From NCBI RefSeq assembly GCF_027706745.1, contig NZ_JAQFWP010000006.1, positions 62,001-126,000 of the forward strand: 64,000 nt of DNA. Reading direction: 5' to 3'. The translations under genes were made by a program, and so were the position numbers. Positions within the stretch are counted from its first letter, which is position 1. Each line of letters opens with the position of its first letter. The stretch is from Nocardiopsis suaedae (GTDB taxonomy: Bacteria > Actinomycetota > Actinomycetes > Streptosporangiales > Streptosporangiaceae). The notes under the pieces were generated by a model. That model was not told the DNA's origin. It searched no databases and worked only from the letters and a program-made list of their open reading frames with translations. This document shows positions 1 to 7,759 of the stretch, piece after piece.

Positions 1-260
1 GGCACGTCCTCGTGGGTGAGGACCGCGTGCACCCCCGGGAGCTTGAGCGCCCCGGTGATGTCGATGCCCCGGATGCGGGCGTGCGGGTGGGGGCTGCGCA
101 GCGTCATCCCCCAGAGCATGTCCTCCATCCACATGTCGGAGGAGTAGGCGAACTCGCCGGTGACCTTGAGCGTGCCGTCGGGGCGGCGGGGGCTGGCCCC
201 CACACCGTCCCGGGTGGTGCTGGACAGGTCGCCCGGGGCCCGGGTCGTCGTGCCGGACAT
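1..260 (-). CDS. Xanthine dehydrogenase, molybdopterin-binding subunit (5' part only)
   Basis: This is the N-terminal 86 or so residues of the large molybdenum-cofactor subunit of a three-subunit xanthine dehydrogenase; the rest lies beyond the left edge. The translated start contains RRPDGTLKVTGEFAYSSDM followed by LRSPHPHARI and GVHAVLTHEDV, the usual opening of the aldehyde oxidase/xanthine dehydrogenase a/b hammerhead domain. The ATG at 260 overlaps the TGA of the upstream deaminase gene (ATGA arrangement), so translation is probably coupled. The small FAD and 2Fe-2S subunits are encoded just upstream, which supports oxidation of hypoxanthine or xanthine to urate as the role. The substrate is inferred from the neighbourhood, because the catalytic part is not visible. 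Confidence 0.88.
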   Translation of the reverse strand, partial: MSGTTTRAPGDLSSTTRDGVGASPRRPDGTLKVTGEFAYSSDMWMEDMLWGMTLRSPHPHARIRGIDITGALKLPGVHAVLTHEDV

Positions 261-1648
261 CACCGGCTCACCTCCTGGGTCAGTCGTCGGTGGGCGGCGC
301 GGCCGGCCTCGGCGGCCTCGCCGTGGGAGACGGTGCGCAGCTCCCCGCGCTCGACCACGGTGCGGCCGCCGACCAGCAGCCGCTCCAGCGGCGGGACCGG
401 GCCGAACGTCAGGGCCACCACCGGGTCGTCGATCACGTCGTAGCCGAAGCCGTCGATGCGCCACAGCGCGATGTCGGCGAGCTTGCCCTGCTCCAGGGAG
501 CCCAGCTCGTCCTGGCGGCCGAGCACCCGGGCGCCGCCCAGGGTGGCCATGTGCAGGGCCTGCCGGGCGGTGAGCGCCTGGGGCCCCTTGCGGGCGCGCG
601 CCATCAGCAGCGCCTGGTGCATCTCGCCGGCCAGCGGGGTCAGCTCGCTGGAGGCGGGGCCGTCCACGCCCAGGCCCACCGGGGCCCCGGCGGCCAGCAG
701 CTCGGTGGTGCGGCAGATGCCCGCGCCCAGCCGGGCGTTGGAGGTGGGGCAGTGGGCCACACCGGTGCCGGTCTCGGCGATGCGCGCGATGGCCGCGTCG
801 GACAGGTGCACCGCGTGGGCGAACCACACGTCCTCGCCCAGCCAGCCCAGCTTCTCGGCGTACTCCACCGGGGTGCAGCCGAACTCGGCGGCGCACTTCT
901 CCTCCTCGTCGAGGGTCTCGGCGAGGTGGGTGTGCAGCCGCACGCCCTTGGCGCGGGCCAGCTCGGCGGCGCCGCGCATCAGCTCGCTGCTGACCGAGAA
1001 CGGTGAGCAGGGCGCCACCGCCACCCGGGTCATCGACTCCGGCGCGGGGTCGTGGTGGGCGTCGATGGCCGCGGCGGTGCCCTCCAGGGCCCCCTGGAGG
1101 GTCTCGACCACCGTGTCCGGCGGCAGCCCGCCCTGGGAGTGCCCCCGGTCCATCGACCCGCGGGCCAGGTCCAGGCGGACGCCGACCCGGCGGGCCGCCT
1201 CCACCTCGGCGGCGGCGATGTCGCCGCGCCCGGCCGGGTAGATGTAGTGGTGGTCCGAGGCGGTGGTGCAGCCCGACAGCGCCAGCCAGGCGGTGCCCGC
1301 GGTGGTGGTACCGGAGACCACCTCGGCGTCCAGCCGGTGCCAGATCTCGTAGGAGCCCACCAGCCACTCGAACAGGGTGCCGTCGGCGAACAGCCCCTGG
1401 GTGGCCCACTGGTACAGGTGGTTGTGCGTGTTCACCAGGCCGGGCGTGGCCACGCAGCCGCGGCCGTCGATGCGCCGCGCCCCGGGGACGTCCGGGGCCG
1501 CGCCCGACCCGACGCGGGTGATGCGCCCGTTCTCGGCCACGATGTGCCCGGCGGCGTACTCGGCGCCGCCGACCGTGGCGATGTAGGCGCCGTCGATGAC
1601 GACGGTCCCGGCCTCCGTGCCGGACGCGCCGCTGGTCGCGCCGGTCAT
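260..1648 (-). CDS. 8-oxoguanine deaminase (amidohydrolase)
   Basis: A 462-residue metal-dependent amidohydrolase of the ATZ/TRZ type. The metal-binding segment reads GLVNTHNHLYQW, followed by SGCTTASDHHYIYP, RGSMDRGHSQGG, VAPCSPFSV and LHTHLAE. A later GTGVAHCPTSNARL and LGVDGPAS supply the remaining metal and substrate contacts. This motif order matches the characterised bacterial 8-oxoguanine deaminases (8-oxoguanine to urate plus ammonia) better than guanine deaminase. The ATG at 1648 overlaps the stop of the 2Fe-2S subunit gene, and its own stop overlaps the start of the molybdopterin subunit gene, so the deaminase is embedded inside the xdh operon. Guanine deaminase or another aminohydrolase of the same family remains possible. 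The metal and fold assignment is secure. Confidence 0.85.
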   Translation of the reverse strand: MTGATSGASGTEAGTVVIDGAYIATVGGAEYAAGHIVAENGRITRVGSGAAPDVPGARRIDGRGCVATPGLVNTHNHLYQWATQGLFADGTLFEWLVGSYEIWHRLDAEVVSGTTTAGTAWLALSGCTTASDHHYIYPAGRGDIAAAEVEAARRVGVRLDLARGSMDRGHSQGGLPPDTVVETLQGALEGTAAAIDAHHDPAPESMTRVAVAPCSPFSVSSELMRGAAELARAKGVRLHTHLAETLDEEEKCAAEFGCTPVEYAEKLGWLGEDVWFAHAVHLSDAAIARIAETGTGVAHCPTSNARLGAGICRTTELLAAGAPVGLGVDGPASSELTPLAGEMHQALLMARARKGPQALTARQALHMATLGGARVLGRQDELGSLEQGKLADIALWRIDGFGYDVIDDPVVALTFGPVPPLERLLVGGRTVVERGELRTVSHGEAAEAGRAAHRRLTQEVSR

Positions 1649-2163
1649 GCGGCACCGCCCGCCTTGGCGGACTCGCGCTCGGCGGCCACGCGCACCGCGT
1701 CGATGATCTTCTCGTAGCCGGTGCACCGGCACAGGTTCCCGGCCAGCGCCTCGCGGATCTCGGCGTCCTCGGGCACGCCCTTGCCGGCGCCCACGGTGCG
1801 GGAGATGAGGTCGTCGGTCTGCACCAGCAGGCCGGGGGTGCAGAAGCCGCACTGCACCGCGCCCATCTCCACGAACGCCTCCTGGACCGCGCCCAGGCGC
1901 TTCTCGTCGCCCTCGCCCTGCTTGTCGGCCAGGCCCTCGACGGTGCGCACCTCGCACCCCTCGGCCTGCCCGGCGGCGACCATGCACGAGCAGGCGGTCA
2001 CCCCGTCCAGGTAGACGGTGCACGACCCGCACTCGCCCTGCTCGCAGGCGTTCTTGCTGCCCGGCAGGCCCAGGCGCTCGCGCAGCACGTACAGCAGGCT
2101 CTCTCCGGCCCACACGTCGTCGGCGCTGACCTGCTCTCCGTTCACGGTGAACGTCACGCGCAT
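1645..2163 (-). CDS. Xanthine dehydrogenase, 2Fe-2S subunit
   Basis: A 172-residue protein with two [2Fe-2S] clusters that carries electrons from the molybdenum site to FAD. The plant-type ferredoxin cluster uses C40, C45 and C48 (ACEQGECGSC) plus C58 or C60. The C-terminal alpha-helical cluster domain uses C105 and C108 (QCGFCTPG) plus C145 and C147 (NLCRCTGYEKI). Length and motif spacing are those of the small subunit of three-subunit xanthine dehydrogenases. The ATG at 2163 lies 10 bp inside the end of the FAD-subunit gene and the stop overlaps the deaminase start, so the four genes form one tightly coupled transcription unit. Confidence 0.93.
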   Translation of the reverse strand: MRVTFTVNGEQVSADDVWAGESLLYVLRERLGLPGSKNACEQGECGSCTVYLDGVTACSCMVAAGQAEGCEVRTVEGLADKQGEGDEKRLGAVQEAFVEMGAVQCGFCTPGLLVQTDDLISRTVGAGKGVPEDAEIREALAGNLCRCTGYEKIIDAVRVAAERESAKAGGAA

Positions 2164-3041
2164 CGGGCGTCTCCCCTCGGGTCCTGCAGGCTCTTGCGGT
2201 AGTCGGTGACCGACCAGGAAAGGGCGCGGCGCGCCATCACGCCCACGGCGTGGCGGCGGTAGTCGGCCGAGCCGCGCTGGTCGTCGATGGGGCGGGCGAC
2301 CGAGGACACCAGCTCGCCGAAGCGGCGCACCACGGCCTCGTCCAGCACCGCGCCGCCGTCCCAGTCGAACTCCCCGGCCAGGAACTCCTCGGCCTCCTCG
2401 GCGCGGACCGGGGTCGGCGCCACCGACCCCAGGCCGGTGCCCACGGTGCGCGTGCCGGCGTCCAGCGCCAGGCTGAAGTTGGCGACCGCGATCACCATGG
2501 CGTTGCGGGTGCCGATCTTGGAGAAGTGCTGCGGCCCGGCCGGGCGGGGCAGCAGTACCGCGGTGATCAGCTCGTCGTCCTGCCGGGCGGTGCGGCGCAG
2601 CCCCAGGTAGAACTCGCGCGCCGGGACCCGCCGGGTGCCGCGCACCGACGCCAGCTCGATGACCGCGTCGGTGGCCAGCAGCACCGGGTGCGACTCCCCG
2701 GCGGGGGAGGCCCCGCCCAGGTTGCCGCCGACGGTGCCGCGGTTGCGGATCTGCGGCGAGGCCACCGACCGGGAGGCCTGCGCCAGCGCCGGGGCGCGCT
2801 CGCCCAGCTCGGCGATGATCCGGGTGTAGGGCACGCCCGCGCCGAGGCGGACCCCGTCGCCCTCGGGCCCCCACGCGGCCAGCTCGGGCACGCGGGTCAG
2901 GTCGATCAGGGCCCCGGGCCGGTGCTTGTCGAAGTTCAGCTCGACCATGACGTCGGTACCGCCCATGATCGGCACCGCGTCGGGATGCGCGCTCTTGGCG
3001 GCAAGCGCTTCCTCCAACGTGGAAGGGCGCAGGAAGTCCAT
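2154..3041 (-). CDS. Xanthine dehydrogenase, FAD-binding subunit
   Basis: A 295-residue protein of the CO dehydrogenase flavoprotein family. MDFLRPSTLEEALAAKS opens the domain, PIMGGTDVMVELNF is the first FAD-binding segment, and NRGTVGGNLGGASPAGES is the second, typical TxGGNLxxxSP loop. The protein passes electrons from the 2Fe-2S subunit to NAD. It is the first gene of the minus-strand operon and begins 224 bp from the divergent PucR-type regulator. The next gene overlaps its 3' end by 10 bp. Length is normal for the family (about 290 residues). Confidence 0.93.
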   Translation of the reverse strand: MDFLRPSTLEEALAAKSAHPDAVPIMGGTDVMVELNFDKHRPGALIDLTRVPELAAWGPEGDGVRLGAGVPYTRIIAELGERAPALAQASRSVASPQIRNRGTVGGNLGGASPAGESHPVLLATDAVIELASVRGTRRVPAREFYLGLRRTARQDDELITAVLLPRPAGPQHFSKIGTRNAMVIAVANFSLALDAGTRTVGTGLGSVAPTPVRAEEAEEFLAGEFDWDGGAVLDEAVVRRFGELVSSVARPIDDQRGSADYRRHAVGVMARRALSWSVTDYRKSLQDPRGDARCA

Positions 3042-3186
3042 ACTCGTCCTCGTCGTTGCGCGGGCGGACGGTCGCGCCGTTCGCCGTGTGGTCTACGCCG
3101 GGTGTGTATGTGAAGTACAACACTGGGGAACAGCGCGCGACCACCCGGTGAACCCATGAACCGGAGCGCTGGTCGCGGGCGGTGCT

Positions 3187-3205
3187 TTGTTGTTTCCTCC
3201 AACAA
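3187..3205. promoter_or_regulatory. Candidate operator between xdh operon and pucR-like gene
   Basis: An inverted repeat TTGTTG, 7 nt, CAACAA occupies 3187-3205, and a second small palindrome (GTTAAC) follows near 3216. The site lies in the 224-bp divergent intergenic region, about 60 bp before the regulator start and about 145 bp before the xdh start. It is the obvious candidate site for the PucR-type regulator. The link to that protein is inference; the symmetry is directly visible. Confidence 0.45.
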
Positions 3206-3265
3206 CCCGTCGTGGGTTAACGTGGCGCTGCGCGGCCCCGCCGCGACGCGAGACGAAGGGACCCC

Positions 3266-4843
3266 ATGCGGCTCGGCGAACTGCTCTCCATCCCCCGGCT
3301 GAAGCTGCGCTTCCTCAGCGGAGCCGACCAGGCCCACCGCTCCATCCGCTGGGCCTACACCACCGACCTGCTGCGGCCCGCCCGCTACCTGACCGGCGGA
3401 GAGCTGGTGCTCACCGGCATGATGTGGCGGACCGGCCCCGCGGACTCGGAGGTGTTCGTGTCCTCGGCCGCCGAGGCGGGCGCGGCGGCCGTGGGCGCCG
3501 GGACCGCCCTGGGCGAGGTCCCGCACGACCTGGTCGAGGCCTGCGTCCGGCACGGCATGCCGCTGCTGGAGGTGCCCGCCGAGACCTCCTTCGGCGCGGT
3601 CACCGAGGAGGTGCTGCGGCTGATCAACCGGCGCCGCTTCACCACCATCGCCGAGAACCGGGACCGGCACCGCCGGATGATGGCCGAGGTCGCCGCCGGG
3701 GCCGACTTCCCCGCCGTGTTCGCCACGGCCGCCGAGCAGGCCCGGGTGCGCGCCTGGGTGCTCTCCAGCACCGGCCGCGCGGTCGCCTCCGCCGGGCCCG
3801 GGCTGGACGAGCGGGCCCGCGCCGAGCTGGCCGCCCGCGCCCTGTCCTGGCCGTCGTTCCCGCGCAGCACCGCGCTGCCCGGCGGGGAGGGGGCCGGGCG
3901 CGAGCTGACCGTGATGCCGGTGCAGACCCGCCACTCCCACCCGCTGGCGGGGTGGCTGCTGGTGTGCGAGGGCCGCCACGAGGACTGGGAGGAGGAGGTC
4001 CACGAGGCCGTCGCCGAGCTGGCCTCGATCGCGGTGCTGGCCCGCAGCCGGGAGGAGGAGCGGGCGCTCAACGACGCCCGGCACGCCGAGGCGCTTCCCC
4101 GGCTGGTCGAGGAGCAGCGCCTGGAGGAGGTGGAGGCGCTGTTGCGCGCCGCCGGCGCCGGTCCGGGGCCCGGCCGCGGGCACGTGGTGGTCAGCGCCGC
4201 CCTGGCGCCCGACCCGCGCCTGCCCGACCTGGCCCGCCGGGTGCTGTCCGAGCTGCTGGCCGAGCGGCCCGGGGCGGTGGTCACCGGGGAGGGCGACGTG
4301 CTGGCGGTGGTGCCGGTGCCCGACGCGGCCGAGGAGGGCGCCCGCGCCGCCGAGGGGCTGCGCGCCGAACTGGAGCGCGGGGCGTGGGCCCTGGAGCCGG
4401 GGCTGGTGGACTACCGCCTGGCGGTGGGGATCGGGTCGACCCCGCGCGAGCTGGGCGACCTGCGCGGAGCGGCGGCCGAGGCGCGGCACGCGCGCAGGCT
4501 GGCGGGGCTGCGCCGGGGCCGGGCCCAGGTGATCGCCGGGGCCGAGATCGACTCGCACGAGCTGCTGCTGGCCTCGGTCCCCGAGGAGGTGCGGGCCTCC
4601 TACCGGGAGCGGCTGCTGGGGCCGCTGCTGGCCTACGACCGGGACCACCGCTCGGACCTGGTGGAGACGCTGGAGCGGTTCCTGGAGCACTCGGGGTCCT
4701 GGCAGCGGTGCGCGTCGGCGATGCACGTGCACGTCAACACGCTGCGCTACCGCATCGGCAGGGTGGAGGAGCTGACCGGGCGCGACCTGAGCCGCCTGGA
4801 CCACCGGGTCGACCTGTTCCTGGCGCTGCGCCTGCGCGGCTGA
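3266..4843 (+). CDS. PucR-family transcriptional regulator of purine catabolism
   Basis: A 525-residue regulator. Residues about 5-125 form the PucR N-terminal domain (LGELLSIPRLKLRFLSGA, later YLTGGELVLTGMMW). Residues about 485-510 carry the C-terminal PucR helix-turn-helix (VHVNTLRYRIGRVEELTG) that ends in LDHRVDLFLALRLRG. The middle part is a GGDEF-like/GAF-like region of low conservation. The ATG at 3266 is preceded by GAAGGGA at suitable spacing. The gene is divergent from the xdh/8-oxoguanine deaminase operon, so it probably senses a purine intermediate and controls that operon. Whether it activates or represses cannot be told from sequence. Confidence 0.88.
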   Translation: MRLGELLSIPRLKLRFLSGADQAHRSIRWAYTTDLLRPARYLTGGELVLTGMMWRTGPADSEVFVSSAAEAGAAAVGAGTALGEVPHDLVEACVRHGMPLLEVPAETSFGAVTEEVLRLINRRRFTTIAENRDRHRRMMAEVAAGADFPAVFATAAEQARVRAWVLSSTGRAVASAGPGLDERARAELAARALSWPSFPRSTALPGGEGAGRELTVMPVQTRHSHPLAGWLLVCEGRHEDWEEEVHEAVAELASIAVLARSREEERALNDARHAEALPRLVEEQRLEEVEALLRAAGAGPGPGRGHVVVSAALAPDPRLPDLARRVLSELLAERPGAVVTGEGDVLAVVPVPDAAEEGARAAEGLRAELERGAWALEPGLVDYRLAVGIGSTPRELGDLRGAAAEARHARRLAGLRRGRAQVIAGAEIDSHELLLASVPEEVRASYRERLLGPLLAYDRDHRSDLVETLERFLEHSGSWQRCASAMHVHVNTLRYRIGRVEELTGRDLSRLDHRVDLFLALRLRG

Positions 4844-4935
4844 CGGCGCTGCGTCGACCGTCCCTGCGGCCTCCCTCCGGTTTCCGGGGCGCCCGGATTT
4901 CTTCCGGGGGGTGTGCATGCTCCCGACGGCACGGG

Positions 4936-5066
4936 GTTAGGGCCCGGGATGAGGCGCGAGGGGGCGATGACCCGGCGCCCCCCGCCTCCACCCGGACCTC
5001 CGCCCGGGTGTACACCGCCTCGGACGCGGCGCCGGGGTTCTGGGGGGTGCCCCGGTGCCCCCGAGG
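4936..5066. repeat. Duplicated leader block, copy 1 (second copy at 10720-10855)
   Basis: The segment starting GTTAG, then GAGGCGCGAGGG, CACCCGG - CTCCG - CCGGGTG hairpin (4989-5010) and GGGGGGTGCCCCGG is repeated with about 70-75% identity at 10720-10855. Both copies lie in a long non-coding stretch, 170-200 bp (here) and about 100 bp (there) upstream of a stress-type promoter. The rest of the 4844-5298 gap contains no gene that I can support. Identity was estimated by eye. Confidence 0.6.
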
Positions 5067-5237
5067 TGGTCGAGGGGGGAACAAGCGGGGGACGGCCGGT
5101 GTCCGGCCCGTTCGAGCGGCGGGCCGGGCACCCGGGACGGAGGCGCCGCCCGGAACGGGGACGAGAGGACCGTGCCGGGCGGCGCCGCGCCGTGCCCGGC
5201 CGCCCGCGTCGGCCGTCCGCGCGCGGTCCGGACCGGT

Positions 5238-5263
5238 GTTTACCCGAGGTCGTCGCAGGTAGC
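5238..5263 (+). promoter_or_regulatory. Stress-sigma (SigB/SigF-type) promoter for the Cys-rich protein gene
   Basis: GTTT at 5238-5241, a 16-nt spacer, and GGTAGC at 5258-5263. It fits the actinobacterial SigB pattern GNNT-N14-16-GGGTAY, allowing for the GGTAG variant. The first 9 nt (GTTTACCCG) and last 7 nt (CAGGTAG) are identical to the promoter at 10959 with identical spacing. The start codon at 5299 is 36 nt downstream. Confidence 0.72.
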
Positions 5264-5298
5264 GGGTGGGTGACGGGCAACCGAGCCGAGGAGGACCG

Positions 5299-5706
5299 AT
5301 GCCCACCCAGACCCAGGAGTTCCTGCGGACCCACCCGCGCGACGTCATCGGCGACACCGAACTCCTCTCCACCGCCATCGAGCGCCTGGCCGCCTGTGCG
5401 CAGGCCTGCGTGGCCTGTGCCGACGCGTGCCTGGGCGAGCGCGACGCCGCGGACCTGGTGCCGTGCGTGCGGCTGAACCAGGACTGCGCGGACGTGTGCG
5501 AGGCGGCCCTGCGGGTGCTGTCCCGGCGCACCGCGGTCGACCCGCTGCTGCAGCGCGGTCTGCTGTCGGTGTGCGCCGAGTACTGCAGGGCCTGCGCCGA
5601 GGAGTGCCGCCGCCACGGCGACCGGCACGAGCACTGCGCCCTGTGCGCCGACACCTGCATGCTGTGCGAGGACGCCTGCACGCGGCTGATGGCGCGCATC
5701 GGGTGA
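5299..5706 (+). CDS. Cys-rich four-helix protein, DUF326 / cytosolic copper-storage (Csp)-like
   Basis: A 135-residue helical protein with about 17 cysteines arranged mostly as CxxxC and CxxC along predicted helices (AACAQACVACADACL, CVRLNQDCADVCEAA, VCAEYCRACAEECRRH, HCALCADTCMLCEDAC). This is the DUF326 layout; members called Csp bind many Cu(I) ions inside a four-helix bundle. There is no signal peptide, so it would be cytosolic, like Csp3. The ATG at 5299 has GAGGAGG upstream. It stands alone after a SigB-type promoter and before two terminators, so it is likely a monocistronic stress gene. Copper binding is inferred from the family, since the sequence itself shows only the cysteine pattern. 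Confidence 0.82.
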   Translation: MPTQTQEFLRTHPRDVIGDTELLSTAIERLAACAQACVACADACLGERDAADLVPCVRLNQDCADVCEAALRVLSRRTAVDPLLQRGLLSVCAEYCRACAEECRRHGDRHEHCALCADTCMLCEDACTRLMARIG

Positions 5707-5733
5707 CCGGCGGGCCGCCCCGGAGGACCGACC

Positions 5734-5781
5734 GGCGGCCCTTCCCGCCGGGCCCACAGCGGCCCGGCGGGAAGGGCCGCC
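5734..5781 (+). terminator. Strong hairpin terminator after the Cys-rich protein gene
   Basis: A perfect 21-bp stem (arms 5734-5754 and 5761-5781) closes a 6-nt loop CACAGC, 28 nt after the stop codon. There is no U tract, as is usual in high-GC actinomycetes. Confidence 0.85.
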
Positions 5782-5817
5782 CTGCCTGGGAGCGTGCCCG
5801 GGAGCCCGGACGTGATC

Positions 5818-5843
5818 GGGGCCGCCCTCTTCAGGGCGGCCCC
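5818..5843. terminator. Second hairpin terminator between convergent genes
   Basis: Perfect 11-bp stem GGGGCCGCCCT / AGGGCGGCCCC with a CTTC tetraloop, located 41 nt before the end of the convergent CBS gene. It can serve either strand. Confidence 0.8.
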
Positions 5844-5883
5844 GTGTCCTTCGTCGGCCGGTCGGCGGCCGGGGACGCCTCCG

Positions 5884-6306
5884 TCACAGGTTGTTCCCCT
5901 CGGCCGCGCTGATGTCGGCGAGGGCCGAGCGCGGGTCCCGTTCCAGGGCGAGGTCGCCCAGGGACACCACGCCCAGCGGGCGGCCCTCCTCGACGACGGG
6001 AAGGCGGCGGATGCTGTGCTCGCGCATGAGCCGTACCGCCTCGGTCACATGCGTCTCCGGGCCGATGGTCACCGTCTGCTCGGTGAAGGACCGGTCGACC
6101 GTCTCGGTCGAGCAGTCCGCCCCCTCGGCGACGCAGCGCACCGTGATGTCCCGGTCGGTGACCAGCCCGCGCAGCCGGCCGTCCTCGGCGATGAGGACGT
6201 CCCCGACCTCCTTGTCGCGCATGATCCGGGCGACGTCGCGCAGCGGGGTCCCAGGAGTGACGGTGTAGGGCGGGGTCGTCATGACCTCGCGCACGGTCTC
6301 GGCCAT
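5884..6306 (-). CDS. CBS-domain pair protein
   Basis: A 140-residue protein made only of two CBS motifs (residues about 8-60, MTTPPYTVTPGTPLRDVARIM to GLVTDRDITVR, and about 73-127, VTIGPETHVTEAVRLM to RPLGVVSLGDLAL). Stand-alone CBS pairs bind adenine nucleotides and act as regulators or energy sensors. The ATG at 6306 has AAGGAG 8 nt upstream. A SigB-type promoter (GTTT, 16 nt, GGTAGC) ends about 40 nt upstream on the same strand, so stress induction is likely. Ligand and partner are unknown. Confidence 0.9.
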   Translation of the reverse strand: MAETVREVMTTPPYTVTPGTPLRDVARIMRDKEVGDVLIAEDGRLRGLVTDRDITVRCVAEGADCSTETVDRSFTEQTVTIGPETHVTEAVRLMREHSIRRLPVVEEGRPLGVVSLGDLALERDPRSALADISAAEGNNL

Positions 6307-6346
6307 GGTGGTCTCCTTCCCTGGTGCGTCGTGCGTTCTCCGGTCC

Positions 6347-6372
6347 GCTACCAGCCCTCGGCCGCGTGAAAC
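6347..6372 (-). promoter_or_regulatory. SigB-type promoter for the CBS-pair gene
   Basis: Read on the minus strand: GTTT (6372-6369), 16-nt spacer, GGTAGC (6352-6347). Identical spacing and hexamer to the promoters at 5238 and 7581. Confidence 0.72.
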
Positions 6373-6530
6373 ACGCTGGTCAACGCCGAGTGGCCAGGGT
6401 GCCGCGGCGGCCCCTTCCCCACCGCGTGCGCTCGGTCGGCGCCGGGACCGTCCCGGCCGCGCGCCGCGAGGTAAGGTCAATGTCACCCTCAGGTGAGATC
6501 GTCGGCCGCGCACGGCGGTAGCGGAGGGGC

Positions 6531-7133
6531 ATGGAGCCACCTGAAAGCATGATCCCTTCCGACCACGGCGGCGGCGCCCTCGGGGGAGACGTGCTCGACC
6601 TGCTCACCGCCGAGCACCGCGACCTGTGCACCGCCTTCGCCCACCTGTGCGCGGCCGCGTCCGAGGACGGTCCGCACGACCCCCGGGTGCGCCCGCAGGC
6701 CGAGCGGGCGGTGGCGGCGCTGGTGCGCCACCTGTCGACCGAGGAGCAGCTTCTCTACCCCCGGCTGCGGGGAGCGTTCCCGGGCGGGGCCGAGCGGGCC
6801 TCGATCCGGCACCGGGAGCTGGAGGCGTGGATGCGGGACCTGGAGCGCTTGACCGGTTCCGACCCCGGCTTCGGCCACCTGCTGCGGCTGCTGGCCGACG
6901 GGGTGCGCCGGCACGCCGCCGAGCAGGAGTCCGGCCTGTTCCCCCGCTTCGCCCGCGACACCACCCAGGAGGAGCGGCTGCGGATCGGCGAGCGGGTGCC
7001 GGCGGCCCAGGCGCTCGCCCCCACCCGCCCGCACCCCGGCGTCCCCGACGCCCCGCCGCTGAAGGCCCTGGTCACACCGTGGATCGGAGTGGCCGACCGG
7101 GTCCGCGACTTCCTGTCCCAACGGGGCGACTGA
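6531..7133 (+). CDS. Hemerythrin-like (HHE) protein 1
   Basis: A 200-residue HHE-domain protein. Candidate iron ligands are H29 (TAEHRDL), H67 with E71/E72 (VRHLSTEEQLLYP), H94 (IRHREL) and H128 with E132 (RRHAAEQESGLFP). The C-terminus carries LAPTRPHPGVPDAPP followed by GVADRVRDFLSQ, closely matching the tail of the second hemerythrin at 12077. It probably binds a di-iron centre and senses or buffers O2, NO or peroxide. The ATG at 6531 has GGAGG only about 5 nt upstream, and a GGTAGC lies at 6517, so the transcript could have almost no leader. The alternative start at 6549 lacks an RBS. The gene is divergent from the CBS gene. Confidence 0.87.
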   Translation: MEPPESMIPSDHGGGALGGDVLDLLTAEHRDLCTAFAHLCAAASEDGPHDPRVRPQAERAVAALVRHLSTEEQLLYPRLRGAFPGGAERASIRHRELEAWMRDLERLTGSDPGFGHLLRLLADGVRRHAAEQESGLFPRFARDTTQEERLRIGERVPAAQALAPTRPHPGVPDAPPLKALVTPWIGVADRVRDFLSQRGD

Positions 7134-7226
7134 CCGGAGCGGAGGGGGCGCGCCCCATTCCGCCGGGTCGTGTCCGCTGGAGCGGTGTCATTTCCCTTGG
7201 ACCGGTCCAGCACGGGCGGCCCGCCC

Positions 7227-7252
7227 CCTTCGGTTGTTGATCCCGGGGGAAA
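7227..7252. repeat. Half copy of the GATCTCGGG palindromic repeat
   Basis: GTTGTTGATCCCGGGGGAAA then CGACGC matches, with two or three changes, one arm of the long palindrome at 21478-21535. Only one arm is present here. It lies in the 1-kb gene-free region after the hemerythrin gene. Confidence 0.55.
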
Positions 7253-7319
7253 CGACGCAAACACGCGGGCGATGTCAAGTGGTGAGTGCAACTGCGCCCC
7301 GAGCTCGGGGGCGGGCCGG

Positions 7320-7420
7320 AGGTGTGCGCACCTGCGGGGCGCCTGTCGGTGGACGAGCGAAGGCCGTAGGCGGACGGCGGTCACGGCCGCCGAGAGCCAC
7401 ACCACTCCAGCGGAAGCGGA
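7320..7420 (-). repeat. Dispersed ~100-bp repeat, copy 1 (inverted relative to 37863-37950)
   Basis: Read on the minus strand it contains TGGAGTG, TCGGCGGCCG, CCGCCTACGGCCTTCG and CCGACAGGCG in the same order and spacing as 37870-37945 on the plus strand. Both copies are intergenic. Short in-frame peptides (ADRLRPS / AVRLRPS) also align, so it could be the relic of a coding sequence. Confidence 0.5.
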
Positions 7421-7580
7421 CACCAGCGGTCTCGGCTCTGTGGTGCGCCCGGCGCATGCGCGGAGTGCCCGGCGATGGAGTTCCCTTCCCTTAGACGATT
7501 CAAGGAACCTGTGAACGGCCGTGCCCTGGTCGGATTCGCCCTCGGCGCGGACGGGAAGGCAAGGCTCCGGTTGCGTGAGT

Positions 7581-7606
7581 GTTTGTCAGGGCGGAGCGCT
7601 GGTAGC
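7581..7606 (+). promoter_or_regulatory. SigB-type promoter inside the 7134-8162 gene-free region
   Basis: GTTT at 7581-7584, 16-nt spacer, GGTAGC at 7601-7606, an exact match to the set. The next well-supported gene (glycosyltransferase) starts 557 nt downstream, so the promoter implies either a long leader, a small RNA, or a short unannotated gene (an ORF at 7760-8032 with GGGAGAGGG upstream is the only weak candidate). Apart from two repeat copies I see nothing else supported between 7134 and 8162. Confidence 0.65.
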
Positions 7607-7759
7607 CGGTCTGTATGCAAACCATCCGCCCCGCCGCCCGCCGCGCCGGAGATGCGCCGAACCGGCCTCTCCGGCGCTCCGATGCCCCGCCCGCGCCAAG
7701 AACGAGTGGACGGTAGGGGAGCGGCGGCCCTGAGCGGGAAGGCTCCATAGGGAGAGGGC

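Noticed and set aside
2936-4918. Long open frames antisense to real genes (for example opposite the PucR gene, the AfsR gene and the LPG-type gene)
   Set aside because: In DNA of this GC content antisense and shifted frames stay open for hundreds of codons. They are Arg/Gly/Pro/His-rich, lack motifs, and their third positions do not show the GC bias.
6497-6522. GGTAGC at 6517 as another SigB-type promoter for hemerythrin 1
   Set aside because: At 16-nt spacing the -35 reads GATC, not GNNT, and the box ends only 8 nt before the start codon.
7475-7750. Open frame overlapping the stress promoter at 7581
   Set aside because: It lacks an RBS, covers the promoter and has codon use unlike genes of this genome. 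Treated as chance in GC-rich DNA.
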